Of a stretch of 64,000 nt of DNA, positions 10,829-23,145 are shown piece by piece. Position numbers and translations under genes: made by a program. Under the pieces are notes generated by a model. That model had not been told where the DNA came from and did not search any database. It worked only from the letters and a program-made list of their open reading frames with translations. Position 1 is the first letter of the stretch. Each line of letters begins with the position of its first letter. This stretch comes from Calonectria ilicicola (lineage: Eukaryota; Ascomycota; Sordariomycetes; Hypocreales; Nectriaceae), in the NCBI GenBank assembly GCA_020809705.1, contig CP085830.1, positions 2,170,001-2,234,000 of the forward strand, read 5' to 3'.

Positions 10829-11831
10829 ATGTCCACGTTCTCGGCCGGCCTACGGCAATTGCGATGCTCCAGCCAACTTACCCGATCTCAATTGCGTCAA
10901 AATACCTTGCCCCGATCCAGCTTCCAACTCGCCATCCGGACCTTAGCCACCGAAACATCAAATGGCCCCTCTACCTCCGAACCATCAGCCCTCGCCGAGG
11001 TGCAGTCTATCCCGGTGCCTTTCCAGGGCGTTACTCATGCGCGTGCTGTCCCATCGACCCCCTCGTACTTCTCTCGGGAGCCACAGTTCAACGATCTCTA
11101 CATTCAGATTGCCCGTCTCATGACGAAATATCACCACCTACCAACTCTTCCGCCGAACGAGGCCCCTCAAACAGCATGGGTAAAACTTGAGGACATGCGC
11201 TCAAAATTTGGCGAGCCCGTGAAAGCGTCACACTTTGCCAAGGTTCTGCGTGTTGCGAAACGTCTAAACTTGATCGAACCATCAATGTTCCCCGAGGAAG
11301 TCAAACTCGCTTTAGAGGAATTCAAGCGAAACGTCAACCCATTCAGCAATCTTCCTCGTATTGGTGAGGTGGATAGTCATGGACGAGCCGTCGGCGTTGG
11401 CAAGAGAAAGGAATCAACCGCCCGTGCATGGGTTGTGGAGGGAACCGGTGAGGTCTTGATCAATGGCAAGACCCTGAGCCAAGCGTTTGGCCGTGTCCAC
11501 GACCGCGAGAGTGCCATATGGGCTCTTCAAGCAACCGCAAGGTTAGACAAGTACAACGTCTGGGCGCTGGTAGAAGGTGGAGGAACCACCGGTCAAGCCG
11601 AAGCTCTCACTCTAGCTGTTGCCAAAGCTCTGATCATCCATGAGCCAGCGCTAAAGACTGCTCTCCGAAAGGGTACGTGTCTCCGGTTATACCTTGATGC
11701 CGAGTCTTTTAGGAACAAAACTAATATTGCCGTATCCAGCCGGTTGCATCACGAGGGATCCAAGAACTGTGGAGAGGAAGAAGCACGGCCATGTCAAGGC
11801 GCGCAAGATGCCAGCCTGGGTCAAGCGATAA
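10829..11831 (+). CDS. MRPS9: mitochondrial small ribosomal subunit protein uS9m (MRPS9)
   Basis: Exons 10829-11672 and 11740-11831 give 311 residues. The intron is 67 nt with donor GTACGT and acceptor CAG. The N-terminus is basic and Ser/Leu-rich (about 40 residues), consistent with a mitochondrial presequence. The universal uS9 domain occupies about residues 185-311. It starts at GVGKRKESTARAWV, continues through VLINGK and GGGTTGQAEA, and ends with TRDPRTVERKKHGHVKARK and a terminal Lys-Arg. The basic C-terminal tail of S9 reaches toward the ribosomal P site. If the intron is not removed the frame stays open to 12,187, but that extension has no S9 similarity, so the spliced form is preferred. 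Confidence 0.94.
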
Positions 11832-14800
11832 ACAGGAACTGTCGGAAAGATGGCGATGCACAGCTGTGGGACGAGACGACGGCTGTGTGGGGGGCAGTGA
11901 GATGGATGGCGGACGGGCCAAGCGATGCCGTAAGTCGGCCTACACTGTACTGTACAAACAATCATGAATGTAGTTTTAGTAACCCTGTATTGGCTATCAG
12001 GCCCGAGACTAACGTAAAATCCCTAGCAAGTCACGCTCGGTCGGGATTAAAGTGTGACACGTCTTCCGTGGCAGAGACCATCCCCTTCTGCAGTAGGGTA
12101 TGTCTTGCAGGTGTCATGTCCATCCATGGTTTGCATCGGCGGGTATTCGTAAATATGCAGTCAACCAACACCACAAATGTCATCTGAGGTTACGAGCAGG
12201 GTCAGCCATCGTAATGCCATCGGATGCTCGCCACGTGCCAAGCGTCCACTCCCGCACACTCATGGAGTGCTGGATCTGAGGAACGCCCTGTAGCATACAT
12301 GGGAGACCTTGGTTTGGAACTACAAAGTTGGCGATCTCTTTGCACCCTGAATTTTGCACTCGAGTGTAGGGTAGCACGGCATTATCGCTTGCGGTTAACC
12401 AGTCCATGAAATGGCCTTTTTTTTCTTGCCAACCGGCCCAGCCGGAGGAAACACGGACCAACCATCAAATTCCCTGCAAGTTCGTATACAGACAGTTACG
12501 CATTTGACAACGTAGCACACTGCACTCAAGCCACACACGGAGTGTGGTGCAAGGTAATATCGGATAAAGCTGCAAATCAGCCCACGTTCAGTCCTTGTCG
12601 GCATGTAGATGACTTGATCTGGGTGGACACCAGCGCCCCTGCAGAAAACAACGTACTTTGCACCGGATCAGTTGTCCGGAACAGGGCCCTCGCGGCTCTC
12701 GCAGTCGTCTGTCTACATTTGGGTTTGAACCAGTGTCGAGTGGGGAACTCTTTTTTTTGTGGGTGATGGTGTTGTGTTGCTACTGGTATCGCGCGACAGG
12801 GAAACTCCATCGCGAGGGAAAAATCTCGCAGGCCAGATAATGGGGTGGGTGCTCACACATGGGCTCAGTTCACCCAGTTCCGATCCCATTCCATCCCATC
12901 CGGATCCAAAGTGGCACCAACGTGTCCAGGGTCGGCGGCAATTAAAACGAGACTCATGTGGGAGCGGGCTCGGCGGCTTGCAAAAAACTGTGTGGCCGCG
13001 TGAGAGCTTTCGTGTAAGTAATTAACTCGCCCACGAAGTTTCAATTTCATGGAGGCTGGCTGACCGTTGAGGTCTGCTCACATGCCGCCTGCAGGGATAG
13101 CCAAAGTTACTTCGCGCATGACGATTTTTTGGAATCGTCCCAAGTCAATTCAAGGGTCTGGGGGTGTAGATGCTTGCGCCACCTATCCGTTTCCGAAATA
13201 GTAACTCGAAGGATATGATTTTTGGGAATTCTTGCAATTGTCACCTTCCCTCCCAAGGGTCAATTCTAGAGAGATGAACAATGACGGTCGGATTTTCGGT
13301 TAAGAAGTTTAATCTGCAGCGCCGTGGGTTAAGGGACAGTGGCGGTTGTGGCACAGCTTTAACGGTGCATCTCAAGATCCAGAAGCCTTCTAGAAGGTCA
13401 AATGTGGGTTGCGTGTTTCAGCCGCTCGGATGCAGCGATCTAGCTGGCGTTGACAGGGAGGCTTTGTCTTTCTACACCGGCGGGTCTCTGGAAGGGAATA
13501 CTCCCGAAAAAAAAAAAACGACAACCAGAAAGCCGGCCAAGAGTCGCGATGACGGCATTCAGCAAAAACCGCAGGGGCTGGCAGGCAACCAGGTGGCATC
13601 ACTTAGATACTAGGAGGACTCAGGTTTGAGGCCGTCGGCGTAAACCAGACCAGCTCGGGCCTAGGCCTGGTCAGGGCCGATAGAGGCTTCCCGAGGTGGA
13701 GGTGGAGGGTTGGAGGACAGGACGGCTGTTTGAGGTCGGCGTTTGGGGCGGACGCACCACGACTGGATGAGAGCCCTGGACAGGGCCAAGATTGGCCCCC
13801 TCTGCAGTCTAGACACTTGGATGGTGACAATATTCTCGCTTCGTACTGGTACATCTTTGCAGCGTGTCACCTCTTGGACGAGGCTGAGATCGTCCTTGAT
13901 CTCATACTGACAGCCACTCCGATGCCGTGGCTTGCAGACACACTGCAGCTGCCAAGGAAGACATTGCCGCGGCGGCGTAGCGAGCAATCGCATGGCAGAC
14001 TAATGCTACCACGCGGCACGTCATTACCTGCACACCATCGGCGCACTTTTAGCAGAGATGTGTTCATCATCGTGACGGATGGACCAGCTGGTGCAAGCCA
14101 GACAAACAGGCGCAAGGCGGCTCTTGCGCCTTGTCGAAGCAAATTGAAATCTTGATCAAATGGCTTCCAGTTGGCCAATGGCTCCGAGCTGTGGGCAGCT
14201 TCGTGATTGGGCTCGCTCTCACGATTTTGGGGACGTGGGGACCTTTCACATCCACCTATGACCATCAACCAGTCCTGGTGTACGGGACGGCTCCCTTATG
14301 CAGAGCTGATGCGCGTTGCCTGTTGCAGTCCTAGACGCGCGAGACATGATCCGATATGCGCGTCAGCTAGTGAGCTTCAGCAACAAACCCTGCGGCTCAG
14401 GTACCGGTACGGGGCTAGCCAGCCAGTGTGAGTGGGGACACCGATGAGAGATCTCGGTGACGGGGAGGTGGACAAATTTATCTGGGCACTGCTCTTTTGG
14501 GCAGGGTAGGGGGTGTCCAAGCGAGAAATGGTCAGTGAGCGTATCCAGCGGGATTCACTGGAAGTGATTGCATATTATGGTGAGATGGAGGTGGGAGCAG
14601 GAACCGAAAAAGTGGGTGGAAGCACTAGCACACGATTATGCAGAGACGTGCCCTTCTTTTTTCGTTTTTTCGCTGGATATGGCGGTCTGTCTGGTGTTTA
14701 GACGCGGGTGGTGAATTTCAAAAATAGGACAAAGTTGCGGGAGGTTACAGCGGTGTGGGGGGAAAGTACCTGTCGCGGAGACTGTGACAGGTGGCAAACG

Positions 14801-15070
14801 GGCGGCGGCGGCGGCAGCTGCTGGCAGGCAGGGACGAGAGGTCCAGTGGCCGAGGAGGTGGAGGGGTGGCGGCAGATACCTAAGATGTAACACAAATTGC
14901 CTGGACCTTGTAGGTACCCTGGGCATTTTGGCCTGGGCGGTACGCGGTGCAGGGTGGGCACAGCTCCAGTTGGCAGATGTTATGCTTCTTGCAGCTCCGA
15001 CTTATGCTGTGCTGTCTTGTGTTATGCCATGTCGTGCTGTAATGTGCTACGCCGTGATGCGCGAGAGACC

Positions 15071-15117
15071 GTGTGTGTGTGTGTGTGTGTGTGGTGCATA
15101 TGTGTGCATGTGTGTGT
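15071..15117. repeat. (GT)n tract
   Basis: A 23-nt uninterrupted GT run is followed by GTGCATAT, GTGTGCAT and GTGTGTGT. The whole stretch is almost perfectly alternating purine-pyrimidine. It is a microsatellite inside the gene-poor region. Confidence 0.9.
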
Positions 15118-15643
15118 AAGGTGGCATCTCATGCCCCTTCACGGATCTGCCTGAACATTTCTGTCACCCTAAGACCCGATAATCCCACTTCTCCCAGTGT
15201 CCCAGGACTTGCTGCGACCCCCGCCCTCGGGCTCCTTCCCCACCGACACTGCCCCACGATCGAGTTTCATTGGTGCAGCAGCCCTTGTCACTAAAATTTC
15301 CGCCTGACGACATCCATGCTATTTGCTACCTTCTCACCTGGCCCCTGGTATCGCGACCTTCTTTTTCGTCAAGGCATGGTTCAAGGGCCCAGATTTTTAT
15401 TTTATTTTTTATTTCACTCACAATGATACTACTTCGGATGGCCCGTTCTTCTCCTCATCGCTGCGCCAGGAACTTCTCGAGCCTCTATTGGCTTCTATCC
15501 GCAGAGGCTAGCTCGCAAGCAAACAAGCATCTCCCAGCCTGTCCGAACTTACGGGTTTGTTGCTATCGCCTCACCCGCCCCTCGTCTTCACCAGCCCCAG
15601 GTTACAAGCCCCAAATGCCAACCCGAACAGTGTGGCTCGGACA

Positions 15644-15826
15644 ATGACGCTCGTCCCGTGGTCGCAGTCGCCGAAGGAACTACGCGGGCCGACCAACGGG
15701 TGCTCGTTTGAGGTAAGATCAAGACAAATCGGTCTCATGTCGACTTGTTCTGAGGTTGTCCTGTGCTTTTGCCTGAGTTTGGGTTGCTAGATTGTGACGA
15801 CTTTTGACATGGATTACAACGGATGA
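15644..15826 (+). CDS. possible small spliced ORF (34 codons)
   Basis: An ATG with A at -3 follows a pyrimidine-rich stretch. It opens 23 codons (MTLVPWSQSPKELRG...) up to a good donor, GTAAGA at 15713. A plausible acceptor, TTGCTAG at 15784-15790, would join 11 more codons (IVTTFDMDYNG) and a stop, removing a 78-nt intron. Both the start context and the splice signals look real, but I recognise no family. It could be an upstream ORF in a long leader, the start of a short transcript, or chance. Confidence 0.25.
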
Positions 15827-18800
15827 AGCTGAGGTCGCCCTTCTCCATCGATTAGATAGCATTTGCCCCTCCGTAGTATGTTCTGGATCTTGCAGTGGCT
15901 AAGCTAAGCTATTGCTCGATCTTGGTTGATTTTACTTACTTTTTACTCCGTCTATTTTGTATTAAGCGGGTTTCTTTTTCCCCGATTAAAAAAAAAAAAA
16001 ATCACCAGTGCGCCTATGCCCCATTGAGTCATCCTGGTCAGAGATATTTTTTTTTCCTGGTCATCAAAATTTTTTTCTCATCCATGTTAGTCTACATGAT
16101 CGGTGCATACTCAGCAGTGGAGAGCATGTCAACCAAGCACCCCGTGTCTTAGATTCAGCCCGAATGGCTTGCTTTTTCTTTCTAATCTCAGCTGGCGGTT
16201 GCCGAATGGTGGGATGCGATGCGATCTTGTTCGACTCGCCGGGACAGATCCGGTAGCGGCGCGTGTCGATTGGTTGCGCAATTCCCTTGCCAGGTCGTAA
16301 TGGGGATGCGGCTTGATAGGTACACAATGGATGGCTTACATGCGTTTGGCCATTTGCCAGCGGGCTTCGGTACTCAACCCCCCCTCGGCCATGTTTTTTC
16401 GGCAACCCAGCCGCCTGTTTGATCTTCAGCCGACCCGGGGGAAACCCAGGTCTGCCAGGACAACGTCAAATCGTCGACATGCTCGTGTGCGGCACAGCAC
16501 CAATTGTATTTTCTTCTTTCTTTTCTTTTTTTGCTGCTGTGGACTAGATCTGTTTCAAAACCTCTGCGTGGATTTGACCTTTCAGGCAGGCCCTTCGGCG
16601 CGCGAAAACGGCACACCTCCTATTCTCGCGGCCCTTTGTAGGAATGGGGGCAAGGTGACGATGGTTTTTTGGCAGCGTTTTCCCACCAACTATTGTGACC
16701 TGACTTTCAGTTGCCCAGTGCTGCGTGCTCAGGCAGGAACGCACCAGTAATAATCAGGATCGTGGGACTTGTCTCAAGATGGAAATAACCCACTTCACGA
16801 CGCGTTTAGACTTTGCCAATCATCCACCCACATCCCATTGGGACTGACCAGCCCAGGAATCTCCATTGAGCCCCCATTCATTCTGCTGTAGCTGTACGGA
16901 CCACCACCGCGACTGCACCACCTACAGCACAGCAGCAGCAGCGGCAGCAGCAGCTCTCACCTGCAGCACGCACAGCAGGCCCCCTTCCTCCCAAGGCCCT
17001 CGCCGGGGCCCCTAAAACACGTCCCAGGGTTCCTCTGCAGTGGAAACGACTGCATCCGACCAAGCACCACTCGCTGGCAGCTGCGGGCCGTATCATGAAA
17101 TTGGCCCGCGTTTCTGGCCTCCACCGCCCATGTATGTACGAGACGACACGGCAAATTGGGTCCTCGCCCAAGAAGAAACGACTGGAAGACTGATGCTCTC
17201 GCTCTGTCCGTGCTTGGGACTTGGGCCCCAGAGCGGACGGATATGCCCACGGATCCCAATGCCCTTGCGAGTCTTCATCACGGCGCGCCCGTAACGCTCC
17301 TAGTGGCACGGGCATAAACAGTCTTTTGCTCGAGGCGCACCCCTTGGATCTTAGCTCTACCCCATGGCAAGCCACGTCGAAACCCTTCATCTGGGCGTCT
17401 CTAACAGTACTGTGTGCATGCCATGGTGCTCTCCTACCACCATGCCCGGGGTCTGGTCGCAAGGTGCGAGTAGCGTCGCTTGTGGCATGGGGAGACTGAC
17501 GGGGGGACATTGGATGGTCCCTTGTCAAGGGAGCTATCAACAGAGAGCTCTCGAGGCCAAGCTCATCGGTGTCTTGTGAGCCACTCAAAGGTATAGCGCC
17601 TCAACCTGTCGGCCTCACCTTACCTTACCCGCAACGATCAGCACCCCCCTCCGTTCCCAATGGGTGCTCACACATTCACACGCCCACGCACTAATTAGTT
17701 GCCACCACCTCTTTCTTGCATGCTGCTCTCTGACCTCCAAAAACGGTCTGTTGACGGGTTTGCTCTCGGGTGTCGAGTGCTCAAGCTTTCTTTCAGGCAC
17801 CGCATCTTTGAAGCAACTCGACGCCATCGTCGAGGCTTTCCTCGAACCGGTTTCTAATCCAGCTAGCCTTCGCCTCACCTTATCCTCACCTCTCGCCTCT
17901 CGTGCTTGTCTCCATTGATACTACACCCCCTCTTTGGCTGTGACGGCTCTCTCTCATCCGTTCCCCCAGTCACTCCGATCACTCACTCGCGTTTCCCCCT
18001 GCTCTGAATCGGCGGACCCATACAGGCGGTGCAGGTCATTTCTTGTCGATTTTGCTCTGATTAGCTATAAGATCAGAAAAGCATCCTCTCGCCCATTTGA
18101 CTTTTGTCATCTCTTCGATCCCAAATCTTTTTTGTCTGCAGTCTCCACTCGATTGCACACCACAAACCGAGCACACCCCCCCCCATCCAGACAGTACGTG
18201 CCTACTAGCTGCCCTCACTTAAATTCTTCTCGACCAAGCTAGAAAGCCGTCATCGCTCAACTCGGCGGACTCGGGCGCCCAACTAACTAACCCACCCAGT
18301 CACTTTCCACTTGGGTGCTCTGGTCGCTCGTTGAGACTTTGGTGCGGTTGGCTTCTTGGCCCGGGCAGATCGCAGTGGGCTCGTGCTTCTCATGCCCGAG
18401 GTCTTTTGCATGGGGTCTCGCCGGGATACTCCTAGTTACTGTGCGAGACGACCGTTTTGACAACTCATCCGCAAGTCCCACTCGCCTTACCGGCTTGTTT
18501 ACAGCCCTGGGCCCCAGAGCCCCAGACAAAGCTACCTGGCGGGTCCAACGCCTCGCTCTTCGTCATCTCATCGACGTCTTGTCCTTCCGGCATGAATTGC
18601 GCTAGCCTTTAGCTCCGGCTGACCTTGTCAGTGTATTTGACTTGATAACTACCTTGCACCCAGCTGCCCCAAGTCTCGGCTTAGCCATCAGGTTCCCTGC
18701 CCGACCATAAAAAGCATTGCTTGCTTCTGGCTGCGAATAATAGGCCGGAGGCACCCTGCTTGAAAAGAAGCCTCCATTGCTACCCTTCAACTTGACTACC

Positions 18801-18954
18801 ACCTGGGACTAGTCATAACTTCCCTACCTTGCCCGATCATTGATCGACAGCCATCGATCTTGTCGCCTGCAAAGACTACACTACCTGCCTACATATCTAC
18901 CTTGACAGATTTTGGTATTACGACCCCGCGGTGAACCCCTCCAGTATTTGCACC

Positions 18955-18977
18955 CACACACACACACGCGCGCGCGC
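18955..18977. repeat. (CA)n(CG)n alternating tract in the probable leader
   Basis: CA repeats run directly into CG repeats, giving 22-23 nt of strict alternating pyrimidine-purine. It lies about 205 bp before the start codon of the unknown gene at 19183. This sequence type can adopt Z-DNA. A function here is not shown. Confidence 0.85.
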
Positions 18978-19182
18978 TCTCTACTTCTGCGTCTTGGCCA
19001 TCACGTCTGGTTCAAGGCTTTTCTCCTCTCCTTGGCTGCTACATAGCCACCTCTTTTACTTTTATCAGTGCGCAATCCCCCAAAGGTGATCCAAGCTGGC
19101 CGCTGTACAGTCCGCCTCGTTGCCCGCCACTCACCGGCTGGGCTCGACCATAGAGTCCTGTGGCAACCAAGGCCTTCGTGGC

Positions 19183-20412
19183 ATGGATGATCCGAACCGA
19201 CTAAGGAGGCAGAATGAACCGCCGGTTCATCCAACTTCCAACCAGAGATACCCCCTTCACGATCTTTCCCAGCAGCGTCGTACACTAGCCGGAAGCTCCA
19301 ACGAGAGATACCGTCCAGCACCCATCAGTACGTCCCCGTCAGCGGCACGAGGAATGGGAAGCGCAGGAAACTACAGCACATACTACCAAGAACCTACAGC
19401 TTCATTCTCGACAGCAAACATGCCTACAGCAGCTATGGCCTACGGGTCCGACTACGGCGCAGACTCGCGCCAACAAACGCAGAGCTTTGGTGGTTACAAC
19501 ACCGCGACCATGATGTACAACGTGCCGCAGCCGAGCACACAAACGCCCGTCTACGATGCGCAGCAGTTTGGATCGAGACAGTCTGCAGCTATGCAGATGA
19601 TGACCCCCGACGTTGCCTCAACCTACTTTGGTTCCGACACTGGGAGCACCGGCGGTCCCGGATTACAGCAGTCTGCACAAGGTTCGAGCGGATCCGCAAA
19701 CGTCTACCAGCAAAATACACCCATGAGCTACGCGGGCAACATGTCGAATGTGAGCGCGATGCAGCAAACGCCAGCGAGCGCCGATGTCTCTATGGCCGAA
19801 GACCATGACTACGCTGAGGGTGCTTTAGAGGAGAAGTGGGTCAACTACCAGCGACAGCTGGGTACCATCTTCCAGGAGATTGTCAATGGCTCTCTGGAGA
19901 GCGCCTCTGAGACACTACTTAGTGTCTCTGGCTGGCTCCTGTCGCAAGTTGCCGACCTTGGTACGTATACAGGCAGTTTGCGGTCGAGAACTGAACCCCT
20001 GGAAAAGGAATTACTGACACTGCTTGCGCAGGCCTGAATCTCGACGACACCAACCTTCACGCAGACAGAATCAAGCTTTGGAACGATTTTAACCACGCCT
20101 GGCTAGCCCTGGGCCACCGACAGATCGAGTTGATGCTCACGTCGCAGCAGCCCTCACGATCTCACAGCATCATGTCCAAGTCTATGATCAAGAAGATGGG
20201 CAATGAGTTGATACGTTTATGTGACGGCATTGAGCGTCACGGTCTCGTCGATTACCAGTACGGAGTGTGGGAGGAGCAGATCACAACTGGTAAGTCTGAA
20301 TGGACTCTGGCTTTAGAAAAAAGCCCTACGAAACTAACAAGCAATGTTTGTAGTGCTTGAAGACTGCCTAGATCTGTACGAAGCCCCCGAAGATGCGAGC
20401 GGGTCGCATTGA
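19183..20412 (+). CDS. uncharacterised protein with disordered N-terminus and conserved-looking helical C-terminus
   Basis: Exons 19183-19960, 20032-20289 and 20354-20412 give 364 residues. Both introns have GTACGT or GTAAGT donors and good acceptors, and the frame closes. The start is the first in-frame ATG; the frame is open upstream only from a TTG at 19120. Residues 1 to about 205 are Gln/Ser/Tyr/Asn/Thr-rich, with no hydrophobic core or zinc-binding cysteines. An acidic patch (about 206-220) leads into an apparently helical domain. This begins at EEKWVNYQRQLGTIFQ, continues with SGWLLSQVADLGL and NDFNHAWLALGHRQIELM, and ends with EEQITTVLEDCLDLYE. I do not recognise the family. The low-complexity N-terminus, lack of membrane or signal segments, and very long upstream region suggest a regulatory protein; this is inference only. 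Confidence 0.8.
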
Positions 20413-22187
20413 TACCCTCGACGTGACCACAAGGCGGCAACAGACCGGTCAAGTTAGCATCAGTTGCTTCTCCCATAATCATTGAGGCCTGCGAAGGGCA
20501 CCCAAAAAAGGATGGGGCTTCTTCATTCCTGTACGCCAGGGCGCGAGCTAAGTGGGGAAGCGGCGGCTGTGGTTTACGCTTTTCTCAGCAGCTGGGCCTC
20601 TTTTGTTTTTTTTTGCGCCTAAGATGATCTTCCCCCCTGTTGCGCTTAGCGGCCGGACCGGATGGCAATTGGGACGAGAAGGAGTTTGAAAGTGTGACTA
20701 TTTGTTTTTTCTATGGGTTTGATTTTCTGCCCCTTTTTTTTCTTTTTATTTTCTCGTTCTTTTTTCTTGATCAGTTTCCCTGTTAATCCAGAAATGGGAA
20801 GGACAGCGAAGCAAACGAAAAAAAAAAGAGACAACGAGGCCCAGCAGATTCTTAGTTATGGTACTGCTATCTCTGGGTTTACGATTTCCTTGAAAGCTTC
20901 TTCTGGGATTTCTTGGCGCTTGAACAGGAACACAATGGATAACAAGGCAGCAATCACGACGGCGGGGGCGGGGGAATAACCGGAAAACGGCTGAGGATAC
21001 GGAAAACTTGGCCTGACAGGGACGAGGTTAGGAGGTAAGCGGGAAAAGGCATCGGGCGGCAGCGGATGGGCGCGTGCGGATACTGTTTTAGAGACAAGGC
21101 GTTGGCATTGCGTTGTACTTGGACCACTCGGGGGAAAGACAGGTTTAGTTGAGGAGTGGCTTTTTTTTTCCTTTTCATTTCCAACTTTCTGGCATAGATT
21201 TTCTTTTGCTTGTTTGTATTACTTACAGGGCCTAGATGGAACGGGGTGGGCTGAGATGGGACTACTGGGGACTCGGATAAGGAAGCCCTCGCGGGCTGGG
21301 ACGTGCTATGGGAACGAACTTGGACGAGGCGTTTGTCAAGATACTGCAATGATGGGATGGCTTCGACGAGATATGGGGCTCCAACTAATATTACCACCAA
21401 TTGCAACTGTACGATTAAGAAGGAAGAAAGAAGAAGAAGGTTGTAACTGTAACCGCAGTTTTGAATGGGCCTAGTTCCGCAGCTGAAAGTTGAAGATGGT
21501 GATGGTGTGCTAGTTTATGCCCAACATTGATCACGTTGTAGATCAGCTCTCGGCCTATGTAGGACAAGTCACTCTGCCTGTTTGCGGCGCATGATGAGCG
21601 AGAAGGGCAATCGAGTCGCTGGGAGCCTGGCGGCGGAGGAACCTGGAACCTTGACCGGAAAACAGGTCTAGGAGCGCGCACGCATCGGTCGGGGGGTTGT
21701 TGTCGCAGGGAACAAGGGGCCACGACGGGAGGGCTGTTGGAGGCTATAGGGAGCGCGGCACCGCGTTTGCGTTGGCCAACACATGCACATGCGCATCCAC
21801 ATCCCGTGCAGGAGTGCCATAGACCGGACGGAAGCGGTTCTCCATCATGGGAAGAGGCATCATTCGCGAACCTCCGGCTCCGAAGGCCTTGGTTTTTTTT
21901 TTCTCTCCTGGGCGGCTCCCCCCCATCTTACCCCCCCGCCTCATCTATCACGCCCTGCTTTTTTTCGTTCTTGTCCCCTTGGCCCATGCCTGTCGGATCC
22001 CACCCCCCTTCCTGTTGTGCTTCTGGATGGTTCCCTCTTGGCCCATACTCTGTTTCTTGTTCCTTGACCGTAAGTGGCGGGACGGGTTACCGCTCCTGCA
22101 GGGCTTGGGGTGGGCACAAAAAGAGACAGCCAGACAGCCAGAGGGAATCCTACACCGGGCCATGTATGTGTAAGCGGCCCCCCCCGT

Positions 22188-22224
22188 CATCATCATCATC
22201 ATCCTCCTCCTTCCCCCCCCCCCC
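22188..22224. repeat. (TCA)n-(TCC)n-C tract
   Basis: A run of TCA triplets passes into TCC triplets and then a C homopolymer. It is simple-sequence DNA with strand asymmetry and no coding frame. Confidence 0.85.
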
Positions 22225-22376
22225 GTAGGAACTAGAAAATGGGGGCAGGAGGCTGGTGATGTGAATTCAGCTTGTCTCGTTCTAAAGGGGGCGTGTGCGT
22301 GGGCGTGGGCGTGTGATGCCCAAGGAGGAGTCACGACAAGGCAAGCGGAACAGAGTGCATGTACTTGTGTGCGCGG

Positions 22377-22398
22377 GCGTGCGTGTGCGTGTGTGTGT
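22377..22398. repeat. (GC/GT)n alternating purine-pyrimidine tract
   Basis: This is a 22-nt strictly alternating GC/GT run. It is one of the recurrent tracts of this type in the gene desert. Confidence 0.85.
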
Positions 22399-23110
22399 TC
22401 TTTTTTTCCTTGCTTTTTTCCTTTCTTTTTCCTGGCTCTGGCAGGGCCCATCGTGAAGGATTCTCGATGTCTAGTTGGGCGGTGCAGAGCACTGGATCGG
22501 GAGGGGAGTGAGGGTGTGTGTGCTATGGATAATTGCGCCGAGCAAAACCACTGGTTGGTTGTTGGTGCGTAGCATAGAAGTCAATATACACGTTAAAACT
22601 GTGTCTGGGGAATAGCCACAGGCAGACAATGCTCGTGCGCTTTAGGTTGGGTTGGTATCTCTCTCTCTCTTTCTTTTTTTTGGGCACTACCGCGATAAAC
22701 AGTTTCCGGAAACCCGGGGCTTGATGTTTGAGATGATGACCCTAGGCTGGTAGTTTGTTTTCTCGCCACCGGATTGTCACTTGGGGAAAGTCCTTGTCCG
22801 TCCCGTGCCAACACAACAAGACTCCTCATGACTTATTGACACTTTCAGATATAGTATCTCGCACCCGGACCCGAATATTCCCGTCCCCGTGCCAGGCTGG
22901 GGGCACCCACCTTCGGGCAACGCAGCATTTCTCCCCTTCCCCTGCAATAGTGAGATAATGCTGGCAAGGGTGTTTTTTTTTTCGTTTTGGCAAAGACAGA
23001 CGAGGTCCAAGAAGCACGGGGACGCAGCCCAAAGTTTCGTAAAGAAGGGAGGCTGGTGAGCGAGTGGAGGTGGTATGGATGGGGTACGTACCTTGGCCAG
23101 AGTGGTGGAC

Positions 23111-23145
23111 GCTGGACGCTAGATGCTGAATGCTGGGTGCTGGAT
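23111..23145. repeat. 7-bp degenerate tandem repeat, five units
   Basis: Five consecutive heptamers all begin with GCT: GCTGGAC, GCTAGAT, GCTGAAT, GCTGGGT and GCTGGAT. The period is exact and the third to seventh positions vary. No coding frame is implied. Confidence 0.85.

Larger units (their letters stand above)
11832..19182. other. gene-poor region upstream of the 19,183 gene, probably including a long leader
   Basis: These 7.35 kb contain no recognisable protein gene. The composition is not A+T-rich, so this does not look like a decayed transposon. Open frames here are short or low-complexity and unlike the codon use of the neighbouring genes. From about 17,600 to 19,100 the plus strand is pyrimidine-rich, like fungal promoter-leader regions, so much of it may be 5' UTR and promoter of the downstream gene. 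A possible small spliced frame (15,644-15,826) and dinucleotide tracts at 15,071 and 18,955 are listed separately. A 7-bp hairpin lies at about 13,118-13,139. Confidence 0.6.

Noticed and set aside
11673..12187. Read-through extension of uS9m
   Set aside because: The open frame continues past a good donor, but the conserved S9 C-terminus appears only after splicing 11673-11739.
16878..17588. 236-codon minus-strand frame
   Set aside because: It is Arg/Gly/Ser-rich and has a Cys run from a CAG-type microsatellite. No conserved feature or good start context is seen.
19120..19182. Upstream extension of the unknown gene
   Set aside because: The extension begins at TTG, not ATG. The first in-frame ATG is 19183.
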